From positions 1-33,817 of the forward strand of contig JAAETM010000552.1 in assembly GCA_024228395.1 (NCBI GenBank): a DNA stretch of 33,817 bases. The letters run 5' to 3'. Below are positions 17,084 to 24,724 of this stretch, piece by piece; position 1 is the first letter of the stretch; each line of letters opens with the position of its first letter. The stretch is from a bacterium (lineage in GTDB: Bacteria > Planctomycetota > UBA1135 > GCA-002686595). The notes below the pieces were generated by a model. It had not been told where the DNA came from, did not search any database, and saw only the letters and a program-made list of their open reading frames with translations. A program made the translations under genes and the position numbers.

Positions 17084-17998
17084 ATGAGCAAGACCCGAGC
17101 CCAACGCATCGTTCAACGCACTCTTGTCGGAGGCGGACTGAGCGTCGTGCTGGCCGGCATCCTATACGCCACCAGTTTTGAAGGCGGCGATCGACTGCTG
17201 CTCGGTGGCTCGGTTTTGCTTTCCTGTGCGGGGTGTTATGAGGCCGTTCGAATGGGGCTTTTCGGCTCCAAGGCAAGCCTGCCCGCCATGTGGCTCGCGG
17301 TGATTGTGGTGGCAGGGATCTGGGGCCTCACCTGGGACTCAAGTTCGCCCTTTCAAGCCTATGCGGGAGTCCCTTGGCAGCTTTATTGGGGAACCTTGCT
17401 CGCGAGTCCCCTGGTCGGTTGGGTGGTCTATCAATTGGCGCGTTTGCCCCAAAAGCCCACCGATCCGGTGCGCAATGCCCCCGGTTCCCCGCTCCCCAGA
17501 TTCGTGGCCCTGGTGTGCATCGTCTCGGCCTTGGTCTGCATGTATCCCGTGCGCCTGTTCGGTGGGGTCGAAAGTCTCATCGCCCTAATTGTGTTGTCCA
17601 AGATCGGTGACATTTTCGGTTATTACTGCGGCAACATGTGGGGCAAAACGCACCCCTTCCCAAAACTCAGTCCGGGCAAGACCACCGAAGGCTGCCTGGG
17701 GTCATTTGTTGCGGGCTGTGTGGCCGGAGTGCTTTGTCAGACGTACGGTCTGTTGCCTGGGGACGAAGTCGCCTGGTTGTCCGGTTATTGGGCTGGCGGA
17801 GTGGCAGGGGCCACGGTGAATCTGGCTTCCCAGGCGGGCGACCTCTTCGAAAGTTCCTGGAAACGCCAAACCAGTGTCAAAGATTCCGGCACCTGGTTTG
17901 GCCCATCGGGAGGCATGTTGGATTTGGTGGATAGCCTTTTGGCCTCGGCGCCCGTGGCGGCATTCACTTGGCCTGTGCTCTTCGGCTGGGCTTTTTAG
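17084..17998 (+). CDS. cdsA: Phosphatidate cytidylyltransferase (CDP-diglyceride synthase)
   Basis: 304 residues. This polytopic inner-membrane enzyme converts phosphatidic acid and CTP to CDP-diacylglycerol, the precursor of all phospholipid head groups. Roughly eight hydrophobic segments are visible. The C-terminal CDS signature is clear: NLASQAGDLFESSWKR followed by VKDSG and GGMLDLVDSL, with metal- and substrate-binding Asp residues. An upstream KTHPFPKLSPGKTTEG block matches the conserved SPKKTxEG region. It is 13 bases after uppS, which fits a shared lipid-biosynthesis operon. Confidence 0.95.
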   Translation: MSKTRAQRIVQRTLVGGGLSVVLAGILYATSFEGGDRLLLGGSVLLSCAGCYEAVRMGLFGSKASLPAMWLAVIVVAGIWGLTWDSSSPFQAYAGVPWQLYWGTLLASPLVGWVVYQLARLPQKPTDPVRNAPGSPLPRFVALVCIVSALVCMYPVRLFGGVESLIALIVLSKIGDIFGYYCGNMWGKTHPFPKLSPGKTTEGCLGSFVAGCVAGVLCQTYGLLPGDEVAWLSGYWAGGVAGATVNLASQAGDLFESSWKRQTSVKDSGTWFGPSGGMLDLVDSLLASAPVAAFTWPVLFGWAF

Positions 17999-18162
17999 GC
18001 GCTCCTTCCGCCGCGAAGCTCCAAACGGATCTGTCAAAACATGGCCTTTCAGGTCTTGACCGAGCCCGAACGCGACGTTTTTTGATTAGACTGGAACTCG
18101 GCGGAACCACAACGTCCGCATCCCACCGCGCGCCAACTAACGCGCTCCCAGGAGAACTCCTT

Positions 18163-19218
18163 TTGTCAGAAATTACCATCCCCCTGCGCTCCCACGACGA
18201 GGCCATTCTGGTCCTGGGTCCTTTCGATCGTTTTGCCAAGTTGATGCGCCAGGAATTGGACATCGAGATCTACGCGCGCTCCGGCACCCTGCGCATCAAA
18301 GGACCGGGTGATAACGTGGCGGAAGCCAGCCGGCGCATCGAGCACGTCCTTGGCAAAGCACGCAAGGGGCGCAACCTGGAGCTAACAGACATCGAAGAAA
18401 TCCTGATGGACCGTGCCGCTCCGAAGGCCAAGAGCGTGCGCGGTGGCGCGAACCAGTCCGATTCGAATCAGGCTGGCCTGACCGGAAGGGCAGCCTTTCC
18501 CACCCCGGATCGTTCTTGGGTCGGATTCAAGGTTCGTCCCGTGGAACCCCGCAACGAGAATCAGCGCAAGTACCTGGAACTGATCGAGAAGAACAACCTG
18601 GTCTTCGGCCTGGGAGCTGCGGGAACGGGTAAGACCTACTTGGCCGTGGCCGCCGCCGTGCGCCAATTGCGCCGTGGCGAAGTGCGTCGATTGATCATCA
18701 CGCGCCCCGTGGTCGAAGCGGGTGAGCACCTGGGTTTCCTTCCCGGTGACCTGAATCAAAAACTCGACCCGTACATGCGTCCGATCTACGATGCCCTGCA
18801 CGACATGATGCATCCCGACGACCTAGCTCGTTTGGAGGAAATAGGAGTGATCGAGGTCGCCCCGTTGGCGTACATGCGCGGTCGCACCCTGTCCAGCGCT
18901 TTTGTCATTCTTGATGAAGCCCAGAACACGACCATCGGTCAGATGAAAATGTTCCTAACCCGGTTGGGCGAGGGCTCCCAGATGGTCGTCACCGGCGATC
19001 CGAGTCAGAACGATTTGGACTCCCGGGTTCGTAGTGGTTTGATGGATGCTGTGGGTCGTCTACGCAGTTTCGAGGGCATCGGTATCGTGGAATATTCGCC
19101 CGACGACGTGGTGCGCCACGAGCTGGTCTCGCAGATCATTCGCGCCTACCAGGCGCCCGCCCAGGAAACCATGCGTTCTCGGGACCACTCCAGTGACAGC
19201 GCTGGCGAGGACGCCTAA
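18163..19218 (+). CDS. phoH: PhoH-family ATPase
   Basis: 351 residues from a TTG at 18163. I prefer this start because AGGAGAA sits 7 bases upstream and the chain then begins LSEITIPLRSHDE, as PhoH-like (YbeZ) proteins do. An upstream GTG or ATG-like start at 17968 would overlap cdsA. A KH-like N-terminal domain (about 20-75) precedes the ATPase: Walker A GAAGTGKT (about 152-159), the RPVVEAGEHLGFLPGD block, Walker B FVILDEAQNT (about 246-255) and the sensor VVTGDPSQND. The partner YbeY follows after 4 bases. The pair is linked to rRNA processing and ribosome quality control. Confidence 0.95.
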   Translation: MSEITIPLRSHDEAILVLGPFDRFAKLMRQELDIEIYARSGTLRIKGPGDNVAEASRRIEHVLGKARKGRNLELTDIEEILMDRAAPKAKSVRGGANQSDSNQAGLTGRAAFPTPDRSWVGFKVRPVEPRNENQRKYLELIEKNNLVFGLGAAGTGKTYLAVAAAVRQLRRGEVRRLIITRPVVEAGEHLGFLPGDLNQKLDPYMRPIYDALHDMMHPDDLARLEEIGVIEVAPLAYMRGRTLSSAFVILDEAQNTTIGQMKMFLTRLGEGSQMVVTGDPSQNDLDSRVRSGLMDAVGRLRSFEGIGIVEYSPDDVVRHELVSQIIRAYQAPAQETMRSRDHSSDSAGEDA

Positions 19219-19222
19219 CCCC

Positions 19223-19702
19223 GTGGAAGAGGGTGCCGTAGAGCCGGGCACGGTGCAGGTCCACTGGTCCGTCGAGAGCCCCGCGCAACCGGCATCCCTC
19301 CCGGATGGGCGCCTGGGTGAGGTCGTTGCGGCCGCCCTGGCCCATGGTAAATACGGGCACCTGAGCCTCGGTTTGGTTTTTGTCAGCGACGAAACCCTGA
19401 CTTCCATGCACTCCCAATACTTGTCTGACGCCACCCCCACGGATGTGATCACCTTTGACTTGGGGGAGGAAGATCCTGGGCTCAATGGGGAACTCTATAT
19501 CAGTGTGGACTGTGCCCAGCGACTGGCGGCTGAACGCAGGGTCAGCTTCGAACGCGAGTTGGCCTTGTACGTAGTCCATGGAACCCTGCACCTGTGCGGG
19601 TTCGATGACCATGATCCCAATGAGCGAGCCGAGATGCGGAAGGCTGAGGCCGTGGTCATGGGGGAGCTGGGCTTCGAGATCGATTCTATGCCCCATGAGT
19701 GA
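19223..19702 (+). CDS. ybeY: Endoribonuclease YbeY (rRNA maturation)
   Basis: 159 residues from a GTG at 19223, 4 bases after the phoH stop; GAGGA at 19206-19210 is a distant ribosome-binding site. YbeY is a zinc-dependent single-strand RNase needed for 16S 3'-end maturation. The zinc triad is in HGTLHLCGFDDHD: His119, His123 and His130. The second Asp makes the spacing one longer than in the E. coli protein, a variant I know from other phyla. TDVITFDLGEE matches the conserved TDVLSFP strand region. The same frame reads open further upstream inside phoH, but that part is not YbeY-like. Confidence 0.94.
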   Translation: MEEGAVEPGTVQVHWSVESPAQPASLPDGRLGEVVAAALAHGKYGHLSLGLVFVSDETLTSMHSQYLSDATPTDVITFDLGEEDPGLNGELYISVDCAQRLAAERRVSFERELALYVVHGTLHLCGFDDHDPNERAEMRKAEAVVMGELGFEIDSMPHE

Positions 19703-20263
19703 TGGGTTGTCGGCAGCTGTGCCCTGGACGGGGGGGGCTTGAGGGAAAAGAAGGGTGTAGAAGGGCTGTGAGGCTTCGTGTCCTTCTTGGCTTCGTGTGA
19801 ATCGATATGCTCTCTCGGCAACCTTCTCTCCCTCCGAGCCTTCCCTCAAAGCCGGTTGGTCTCAAGTACCTCGCCCCAAATGCAACCAACCCCACCCCGC
19901 TCAACCCCCGCTCACCAAACCCACAACCACCGATCACAGCCGTTTGCGACGGACCCATACCCCGATTTTTCTTCACCACAGTTTCCGATACCGGGAAAGC
20001 CATAGTGTTGGAAACAACTCGCGAATTCATAGCTTATTCACCGAATAGAGCCAGTTCCCAATGGCCCAATGACACACCCATTAGCCATCCCTGGGTCGGG
20101 TGCGGGTGAATTGTTGTGCCAAGGGCCTCCTCCTTTGTATCCAAGAACTTGCTGAGGCGCTGTTTTGTCCCCCTTGGGGCCAGCTCCAGAGCACCAAGGA
20201 CCTACTTTGAGCACGTTCCAACCCCGCGACCCCTCGAGATCCATCTCCAGCCCCAGGCGAAGG
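19703..20263. other. Intergenic region with long inverted repeat and C-rich tract, no gene
   Basis: 560 bases without a supportable gene. It holds an inverted repeat GGCTTGAGGGAA (19736-19747) / TTCCCTCAAAGCC (19841-19853) with one bulge, an inner pairing AAGAAGG (19748-19754) / CCTTCTT (19782-19788), and a direct repeat GGCTTCGTGT at 19772 and 19789. From about 19860 to 19935 the plus strand is rich in C and A and poor in G, the composition of a Rho utilisation site. Promoter elements for the sigma-factor gene must lie to the right, but I cannot point to one. Confidence 0.5.
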
Positions 20264-21052
20264 ATGGGCAATGGAACTTTCGTGAATGGGGTCCCCAAGA
20301 AGTTCACGCTCACCCATCCCGAGCTGTGGGAGGCCTACAGGGCGAACCCCGGCGAGGAGACCCGCAACAGGCTGGTCGTGGAGTACCACCCGTTTGCCCG
20401 TGAGATCGTGCGACGCTTTTCCGGACGCTTGCCGCGCTCCGTGGATCGGGGGGACTTGGAGACCGCAGGCAGTGTGGGATTGATTTCAGCCGTCACCGGA
20501 TATGACCCGGAACGCGGTGTGCGCTTCGAGTCCTATTGCGAGCTACGGGTCAAAGGCGCCTTGCTCGATGAGCTGCGGACCCAGGATTGGTTGCCCCGCC
20601 CCTGGCGTCGGCGCATGGAGTTGCGCAAGCGAACCACCGAAGCCCTGCGCGGGGAATACGGCCGCAATCCCGAGGACCATGAAGTGGCCTTGGCCATGGG
20701 CCTTGAAGAGGAAGAATTCCAACGTCTATTTGGTATGGGAGTGCCCATGCCGCCCACCGGATCGATGGCCATGGATGATGGGGGCGACGAGATGATCCCC
20801 GTACTCGAGGCAGTGCCGGACAGTCAATGTGAAGTGCCCGGCGAGAAACTGTCCCGCGAAGATCTACTGGCCTTGGTCGCGCAGAAGCTTAACGATCAGG
20901 AGTACCGCATCGTCTACCTGAAGTACTGGGAAGACCTCACCATGCGTGAGATCGGTGAGCTCACCGGGCTGTCCGAGTCGCGTGTCTGCAAGATCCATAC
21001 GCGCTTGATCCACCGCCTGCGCGACCGCTTTCAAGAAAGCGAAGCCTCCTAG
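20264..21052 (+). CDS. FliA/WhiG-type sigma factor (sigma-28 family)
   Basis: 262 residues from the ATG at 20264; a TTG at 20165 would add 33 residues of non-family sequence. Region 2 carries DLETAGSVGLISAVTGYDPERG and FESYCELRVKGALLDELR (shown here as GLISAV, YDPERG, VKGALLDELR), which matches the FliA signature RGAMLDELR. Region 3 follows (RTTEALRGEYGRNPEDHEVA), and region 4 ends with the helix-turn-helix LTMREIGELTGLSESRVCKI. FliA-class factors direct flagellar, sporulation or general alternative regulons. No flagellar genes or anti-sigma factor (FlgM) are nearby, so the regulon is unknown. The neighbouring c-di-GMP riboswitch unit hints at motility or surface-lifestyle control. Confidence 0.92.
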   Translation: MGNGTFVNGVPKKFTLTHPELWEAYRANPGEETRNRLVVEYHPFAREIVRRFSGRLPRSVDRGDLETAGSVGLISAVTGYDPERGVRFESYCELRVKGALLDELRTQDWLPRPWRRRMELRKRTTEALRGEYGRNPEDHEVALAMGLEEEEFQRLFGMGVPMPPTGSMAMDDGGDEMIPVLEAVPDSQCEVPGEKLSREDLLALVAQKLNDQEYRIVYLKYWEDLTMREIGELTGLSESRVCKIHTRLIHRLRDRFQESEAS

Positions 21053-21058
21053 CCCGGG

Positions 21059-21101
21059 GCAAAAAAGGAGGACCCGCGACAGACGAATCTGGCGCGGGTC
21101 C
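21059..21101 (-). terminator. Rho-independent terminator of the riboswitch-controlled minus-strand unit
   Basis: GGACCCGCG (21070-21078) and CGCGGGTCC (21093-21101) form a perfect 9-pair stem, capped by an inner CAGA-CGAA-TCTG hairpin. Read on the minus strand, the stem is followed by TCC and six T's (complement of the A run 21061-21066). The plus strand has no T tract after the stem. It therefore serves a minus-strand transcript arriving from 21146, and sits just past the convergent sigma-factor gene. Confidence 0.85.
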
Positions 21102-21145
21102 ATGACCCCGGCTGGAGCAAGAAGCTCCGTCGAAAACATTTTGGC

Positions 21146-21481
21146 CTAGACCGAAACGCTTCCCCTTTCGACATTTCGAAGCGCAAGGCTTCGCTGCCAG
21201 GGTGCGCGTCCCACGAGTGTTCCCCAACACCCGGACTGCGCGTAGTGGGGGGCAAGCATGTGTGCCGTCGACCCGTCCCCACGGGTCGATTGGCTGCTGG
21301 CCCCGGGGCGCACAAAGGGATTCCCCAACCCCAAACCGTGCGCCATGACCTCCAGCCCAAAGGACTGGTGGTGCTCTCTCGTGTTTTCAAACGTGGAGAT
21401 GTCCCGAGCCACGTCAGGAGCAGCGAGAAGCTCCTTGGGTTCCGCCTGGAGGCGGGGCAATGGCTGGTAGGTGATCTTCAT
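21146..21481 (-). CDS. Small protein of unknown function downstream of a c-di-GMP riboswitch
   Basis: 111 codons from an ATG at 21481 to a TAG at 21146. I do not recognise the family. The first 50 residues (MKITYQPLPRLQAEPKELL, then DVARDISTFENTREHHQSFG) look protein-like and have sensible codon use. The C-terminal part is less convincing and Gly/Ser/Arg-rich, so the real product could be shorter or the ORF fortuitous. It has no signal peptide, no membrane segment and one Cys. The evidence that it is expressed is contextual: it is the only sizeable frame between the GEMM aptamer (21655-21742) and a matching terminator (21059-21101) on the same strand. The ATG lacks a Shine-Dalgarno sequence, as do several real genes here. 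Confidence 0.45.
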   Translation of the reverse strand: MKITYQPLPRLQAEPKELLAAPDVARDISTFENTREHHQSFGLEVMAHGLGLGNPFVRPGASSQSTRGDGSTAHMLAPHYAQSGCWGTLVGRAPWQRSLALRNVERGSVSV

Positions 21482-21654
21482 GGGAGTGTATGTAGTTTTG
21501 GAACCGGTGCTGCCCGGGGTGAGGAAGGGAGGGTCCGGCCGAAGCCGAACCCTTACGTCAGTTCAGAAGGATGATCCTCCCTCACTGAGCACCTCAAGTC
21601 CGAGGCAGAACCGAAGTTCCGTCTCGCTCCTCGGATGAGGCGCCCAGAAGGGTC
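21482..21654 (-). promoter_or_regulatory. Riboswitch expression-platform leader with stacked hairpins
   Basis: Between the aptamer and the small ORF the minus-strand RNA can form at least three stems: CCGAGG...CCTCGG enclosing GAAC-TTCG-GTTC (about 21601-21635), a GAGGAT/ATCCTTC pairing (about 21565-21585), and GGGTTCGGC-TTCG-GCCGGACCC (21531-21552), nine pairs with a UUCG loop. None is followed by a U run, so the switching mechanism (Rho access, RBS masking or stability) is not evident. Confidence 0.5.
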
Positions 21655-21742
21655 CGATAACTTTCGGTAGCTCGGCTACCCACAAGGGGCCCGTGGCTTT
21701 GCGTCCCGGCTTCGCAGTCGGTTTGCCTTTGTCGCGTCATCG
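21655..21742 (-). ncRNA. Cyclic-di-GMP-I (GEMM) riboswitch aptamer
   Basis: The minus strand reads with the full GEMM-I consensus. The 5' segment AAAGGCAAACC (complement of 21720-21730) is followed by a stem capped with a GCGA (GNRA) tetraloop, the invariant GGGACGCAAAGCCACGGG, and a second stem ending GGTAGC/GCTACC. A closing P1 helix pairs CGATGAC (21736-21742) with GTTATCG (21655-21661), seven pairs with one G-U. The base equivalent to G20 of the V. cholerae aptamer, which contacts the ligand, is G (complement of 21727), as in c-di-GMP rather than cGAMP binders. GEMM-I elements bind c-di-GMP and control motility, adhesion and extracellular-matrix genes. Transcription runs leftward to the 111-codon ORF. 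Confidence 0.92.
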
Positions 21743-21822
21743 TTGGAGCACAGGACAATACCCCACTGAGAGCGATCGGCCAGTTTAGGAAGATGCATTT
21801 GGGGTGGAAAAGACTTCCTCCT

Positions 21823-21847
21823 CTTGTAAGCGCTTATGAAATACAAG
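21823..21847. promoter_or_regulatory. Inverted repeat, candidate operator between riboswitch unit and phosphatase
   Basis: CTTGTA (21823-21828) and TACAAG (21842-21847) flank a spacer that starts with the palindrome AAGCGCTT (21828-21835). It sits between the divergent riboswitch transcript and the phosphatase gene starting at 21965. A dimeric regulator site is possible. No other promoter element is recognisable in 21743-21964. Confidence 0.3.
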
Positions 21848-21964
21848 CTTGTGGCGCTATGTGATGGAATGGCGCGTGCAGTACCCTTTTGCATGCTGCT
21901 TCAGTTTGGGGCCCAAGAGCCCCAATCTGATTCCCTACGCTCGATCGCGGCCGGCACAAGAACC

Positions 21965-23671
21965 ATGAAAGCACTCACTCTCAGTCTATTGGCGTTCCTA
22001 GCTCCTGTTCCTCTGGCCCCGGCAAGTGCCGCAATCCAGGGGGAAGTGCAGGCCGACGTATCGAAGGCCCCGCGCTTGATCGTGATGGTGGCCGTGGATC
22101 AGCTCATTCCCGAGCAGATGGAACGCCTAAAAACCAAATTCCGCGGGGGGTTGGCCCGGCTTCGCAATGGGGGGGCCCGCTTCGAATCGGCAGCCTTGCC
22201 CTACTCCATTTCAGAAACCGGTCCGGGCCACGCCACCATGGCCACGGGTTGCATACCTCTCACCCATGGCATCGTCGGCAACAGCATGCGCAAACGGGCT
22301 ACGGGCGAGTCCATTTACTGCGTGGCCGATCCGGCGGCCCGCACGGTGACGAGCTCTGGCAACGATGGGCCGGGCAGTTACTCGGCGGTCAACATCAAGG
22401 TCCCCTGTATAGGCGACCATCTCAAGCGCAAGTACCCCGATGCCAAGGTCTTTGGAGTGAGCATCAAGGATCGATCGGCCGTGTGCTTGGCAGGCCATGG
22501 GGGCGACGGCTCCTTTTGGTGGGATCGCACGCGTGGAGGGTTCATTTCCAGCACGGCCTACACCCAGGAATTGCCCGCTTATGTGAACGAATACAATGCG
22601 GGTTGGGCACAGAAGTTCTCCGGCTTTGTTTGGAGGCCGGTGTTCGATATGGAGAAGCCGCCCAAGGGCACCGAGATCGACGACCGCGATGGCGAGGCTG
22701 GCTTTGGAGGCCAGGGACGGGTTTTCCCCTATTCCTTTGCGGGGACCCCCGGCGAGGCTCCCACGGGCAGTGATCTCACCATGCTAGCTGGACAAGTGGG
22801 CGCATCCCCCATGGGCGATCGCGCGTCCTTGGAACTCGCTGCGGCTATCGTGGTCAACGAGGGCTTGGGTTTGGATGACGTCCCCGATTTCCTGGGCGTG
22901 AGCCTTTCCGCGCCGGACAAGGTCGGCCACTCCTTTGGTCCTTACAGCATGGAGGTGACCGACACCATGTTGCGCATCGACCAGGAGCTCGAGGTTTTCT
23001 TTGAGATGCTGGACGAGTGGGTGGGAGAAGGCCGTTGGGTACTTGGCTTCACCGCAGATCACGGGGTCTTGCCCCTGCCCGAGGGTGAACACGCCCTCGC
23101 CAAAAATCCGGCAAAGCATCGCGTTCAAGAGAAACGTCTGGCCAAGGCGCGTAAGGAGATCGATGAGGACTTGGTCGATGCTTTTGGCGGAGATTCACGC
23201 GGTCGCGGTTTGAAGTTGTACTTCAGTCGGGGCAATGTATTTCTAAATCAAAAGGATCTGCTCAAACGCGGTATCGATGCGTCCAAGGCGCGTTTTGTGG
23301 TTGCTGCCAGCCTGGAAGGAGAGGACTGGGTGCGCGCCGCGTACACTTTGGATGAGATGGCTTCCACCGAACCAACCATGGATCCCTATCTGACGTACTA
23401 TCGCAATGCCTATTCGGCGGAGTATACCCCGGACGTGCTTGTGCTGCCCAAACGGGGAACATTGGTGGGCTGGAAGAATGGAACGACCCATGGTTCGGCA
23501 TATGCCTATGACCGGCGGGTGCCGCTTTACCTGTTGGGCGCGGCGTTCGAGCGGGGCAAATACGAGGGCGCTGCGGGCAGCCATGACCTTGTGCCGACCC
23601 TGCTGAGCTTGGTGGGCATTGCGCCCGAGGGGCTCGATGGGTGCGTGCTGAAGGCCGCGTTTGTGAAGTAA
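21965..23671 (+). CDS. PafA/SPAP-type alkaline phosphatase family protein, periplasmic
   Basis: 568 residues from an ATG at 21965, which gives a clean signal peptide (MKALTLSLLAFLAPVPLAPASA); an earlier start at 21836 puts 43 residues ahead of it. It belongs to the alkaline phosphatase superfamily, two-zinc phosphomonoesterases. Metal and catalytic residues appear in family order: Asp45 (VAVDQ), nucleophile candidate Thr85 (ETGPGH), phosphate-binding Lys168 and Arg170 in SIKDRSA, Asp318 and His322 (DKVGHSFG), Asp365-His366 (TADHG), and a His in GTTHGS near residue 506. The Lys/Arg pair marks PafA-like, phosphate-irrepressible enzymes. It should release phosphate from organic esters in the periplasm. 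Its stop codon lies inside an inverted repeat shared with kdsA. Confidence 0.92.
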   Translation: MKALTLSLLAFLAPVPLAPASAAIQGEVQADVSKAPRLIVMVAVDQLIPEQMERLKTKFRGGLARLRNGGARFESAALPYSISETGPGHATMATGCIPLTHGIVGNSMRKRATGESIYCVADPAARTVTSSGNDGPGSYSAVNIKVPCIGDHLKRKYPDAKVFGVSIKDRSAVCLAGHGGDGSFWWDRTRGGFISSTAYTQELPAYVNEYNAGWAQKFSGFVWRPVFDMEKPPKGTEIDDRDGEAGFGGQGRVFPYSFAGTPGEAPTGSDLTMLAGQVGASPMGDRASLELAAAIVVNEGLGLDDVPDFLGVSLSAPDKVGHSFGPYSMEVTDTMLRIDQELEVFFEMLDEWVGEGRWVLGFTADHGVLPLPEGEHALAKNPAKHRVQEKRLAKARKEIDEDLVDAFGGDSRGRGLKLYFSRGNVFLNQKDLLKRGIDASKARFVVAASLEGEDWVRAAYTLDEMASTEPTMDPYLTYYRNAYSAEYTPDVLVLPKRGTLVGWKNGTTHGSAYAYDRRVPLYLLGAAFERGKYEGAAGSHDLVPTLLSLVGIAPEGLDGCVLKAAFVK

Positions 23672-23757
23672 ATACGGTGTCAGGCACGATGTCACCACCA
23701 ACGGCCTTGCGCGTTAGGCTTGTTCTGCGTCGCCGTCCGTTAGTGGTGACACCGTAC

Positions 23758-23760
<3 letters not shown>
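23669..23760. repeat. Inverted repeat spanning the gap between convergent genes
   Basis: The right arm, read on the minus strand from 23760 to 23737, is TAAGTACGGTGTCA then CCACTAACGG. The left arm from 23669 is TAAATACGGTGTCA, then a 12-base insertion (GGCACGATGTCA), then CCACCAACGG. The arms are 24 bases with two mismatches, apart from the insertion, which repeats the TGTCA motif. The TAA at each outer end is the stop codon of the phosphatase and of kdsA respectively. No T tract is present. Confidence 0.85.
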
Positions 23761-24582
<822 letters not shown>

Positions 24583-24724
24583 GCTCGAATTTTGCCCCAA
24601 GCGGCCCTGCATGTCACCAGCTGCTTTCCTACCCCGCCCATTTCCCATTGATTTGCCCGGTTGCCGCCAGGTTGGGAGATTCCACCAGCAGCACCCATCC
24701 TCCTTGTGGGGTAGTCTGGTGGGC

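Noticed and set aside
19703..20263. Small ORFs of 75-114 codons in the gap after ybeY
   Set aside because: They overlap in several frames on both strands, follow the C-rich composition and show no start context or protein-like pattern.
21771..21787. Sigma-28 promoter (TAAA and GCCGAT) upstream of the riboswitch on the minus strand
   Set aside because: Both half-motifs are present, but only 3 bases apart instead of about 15, so they cannot form a FliA promoter.
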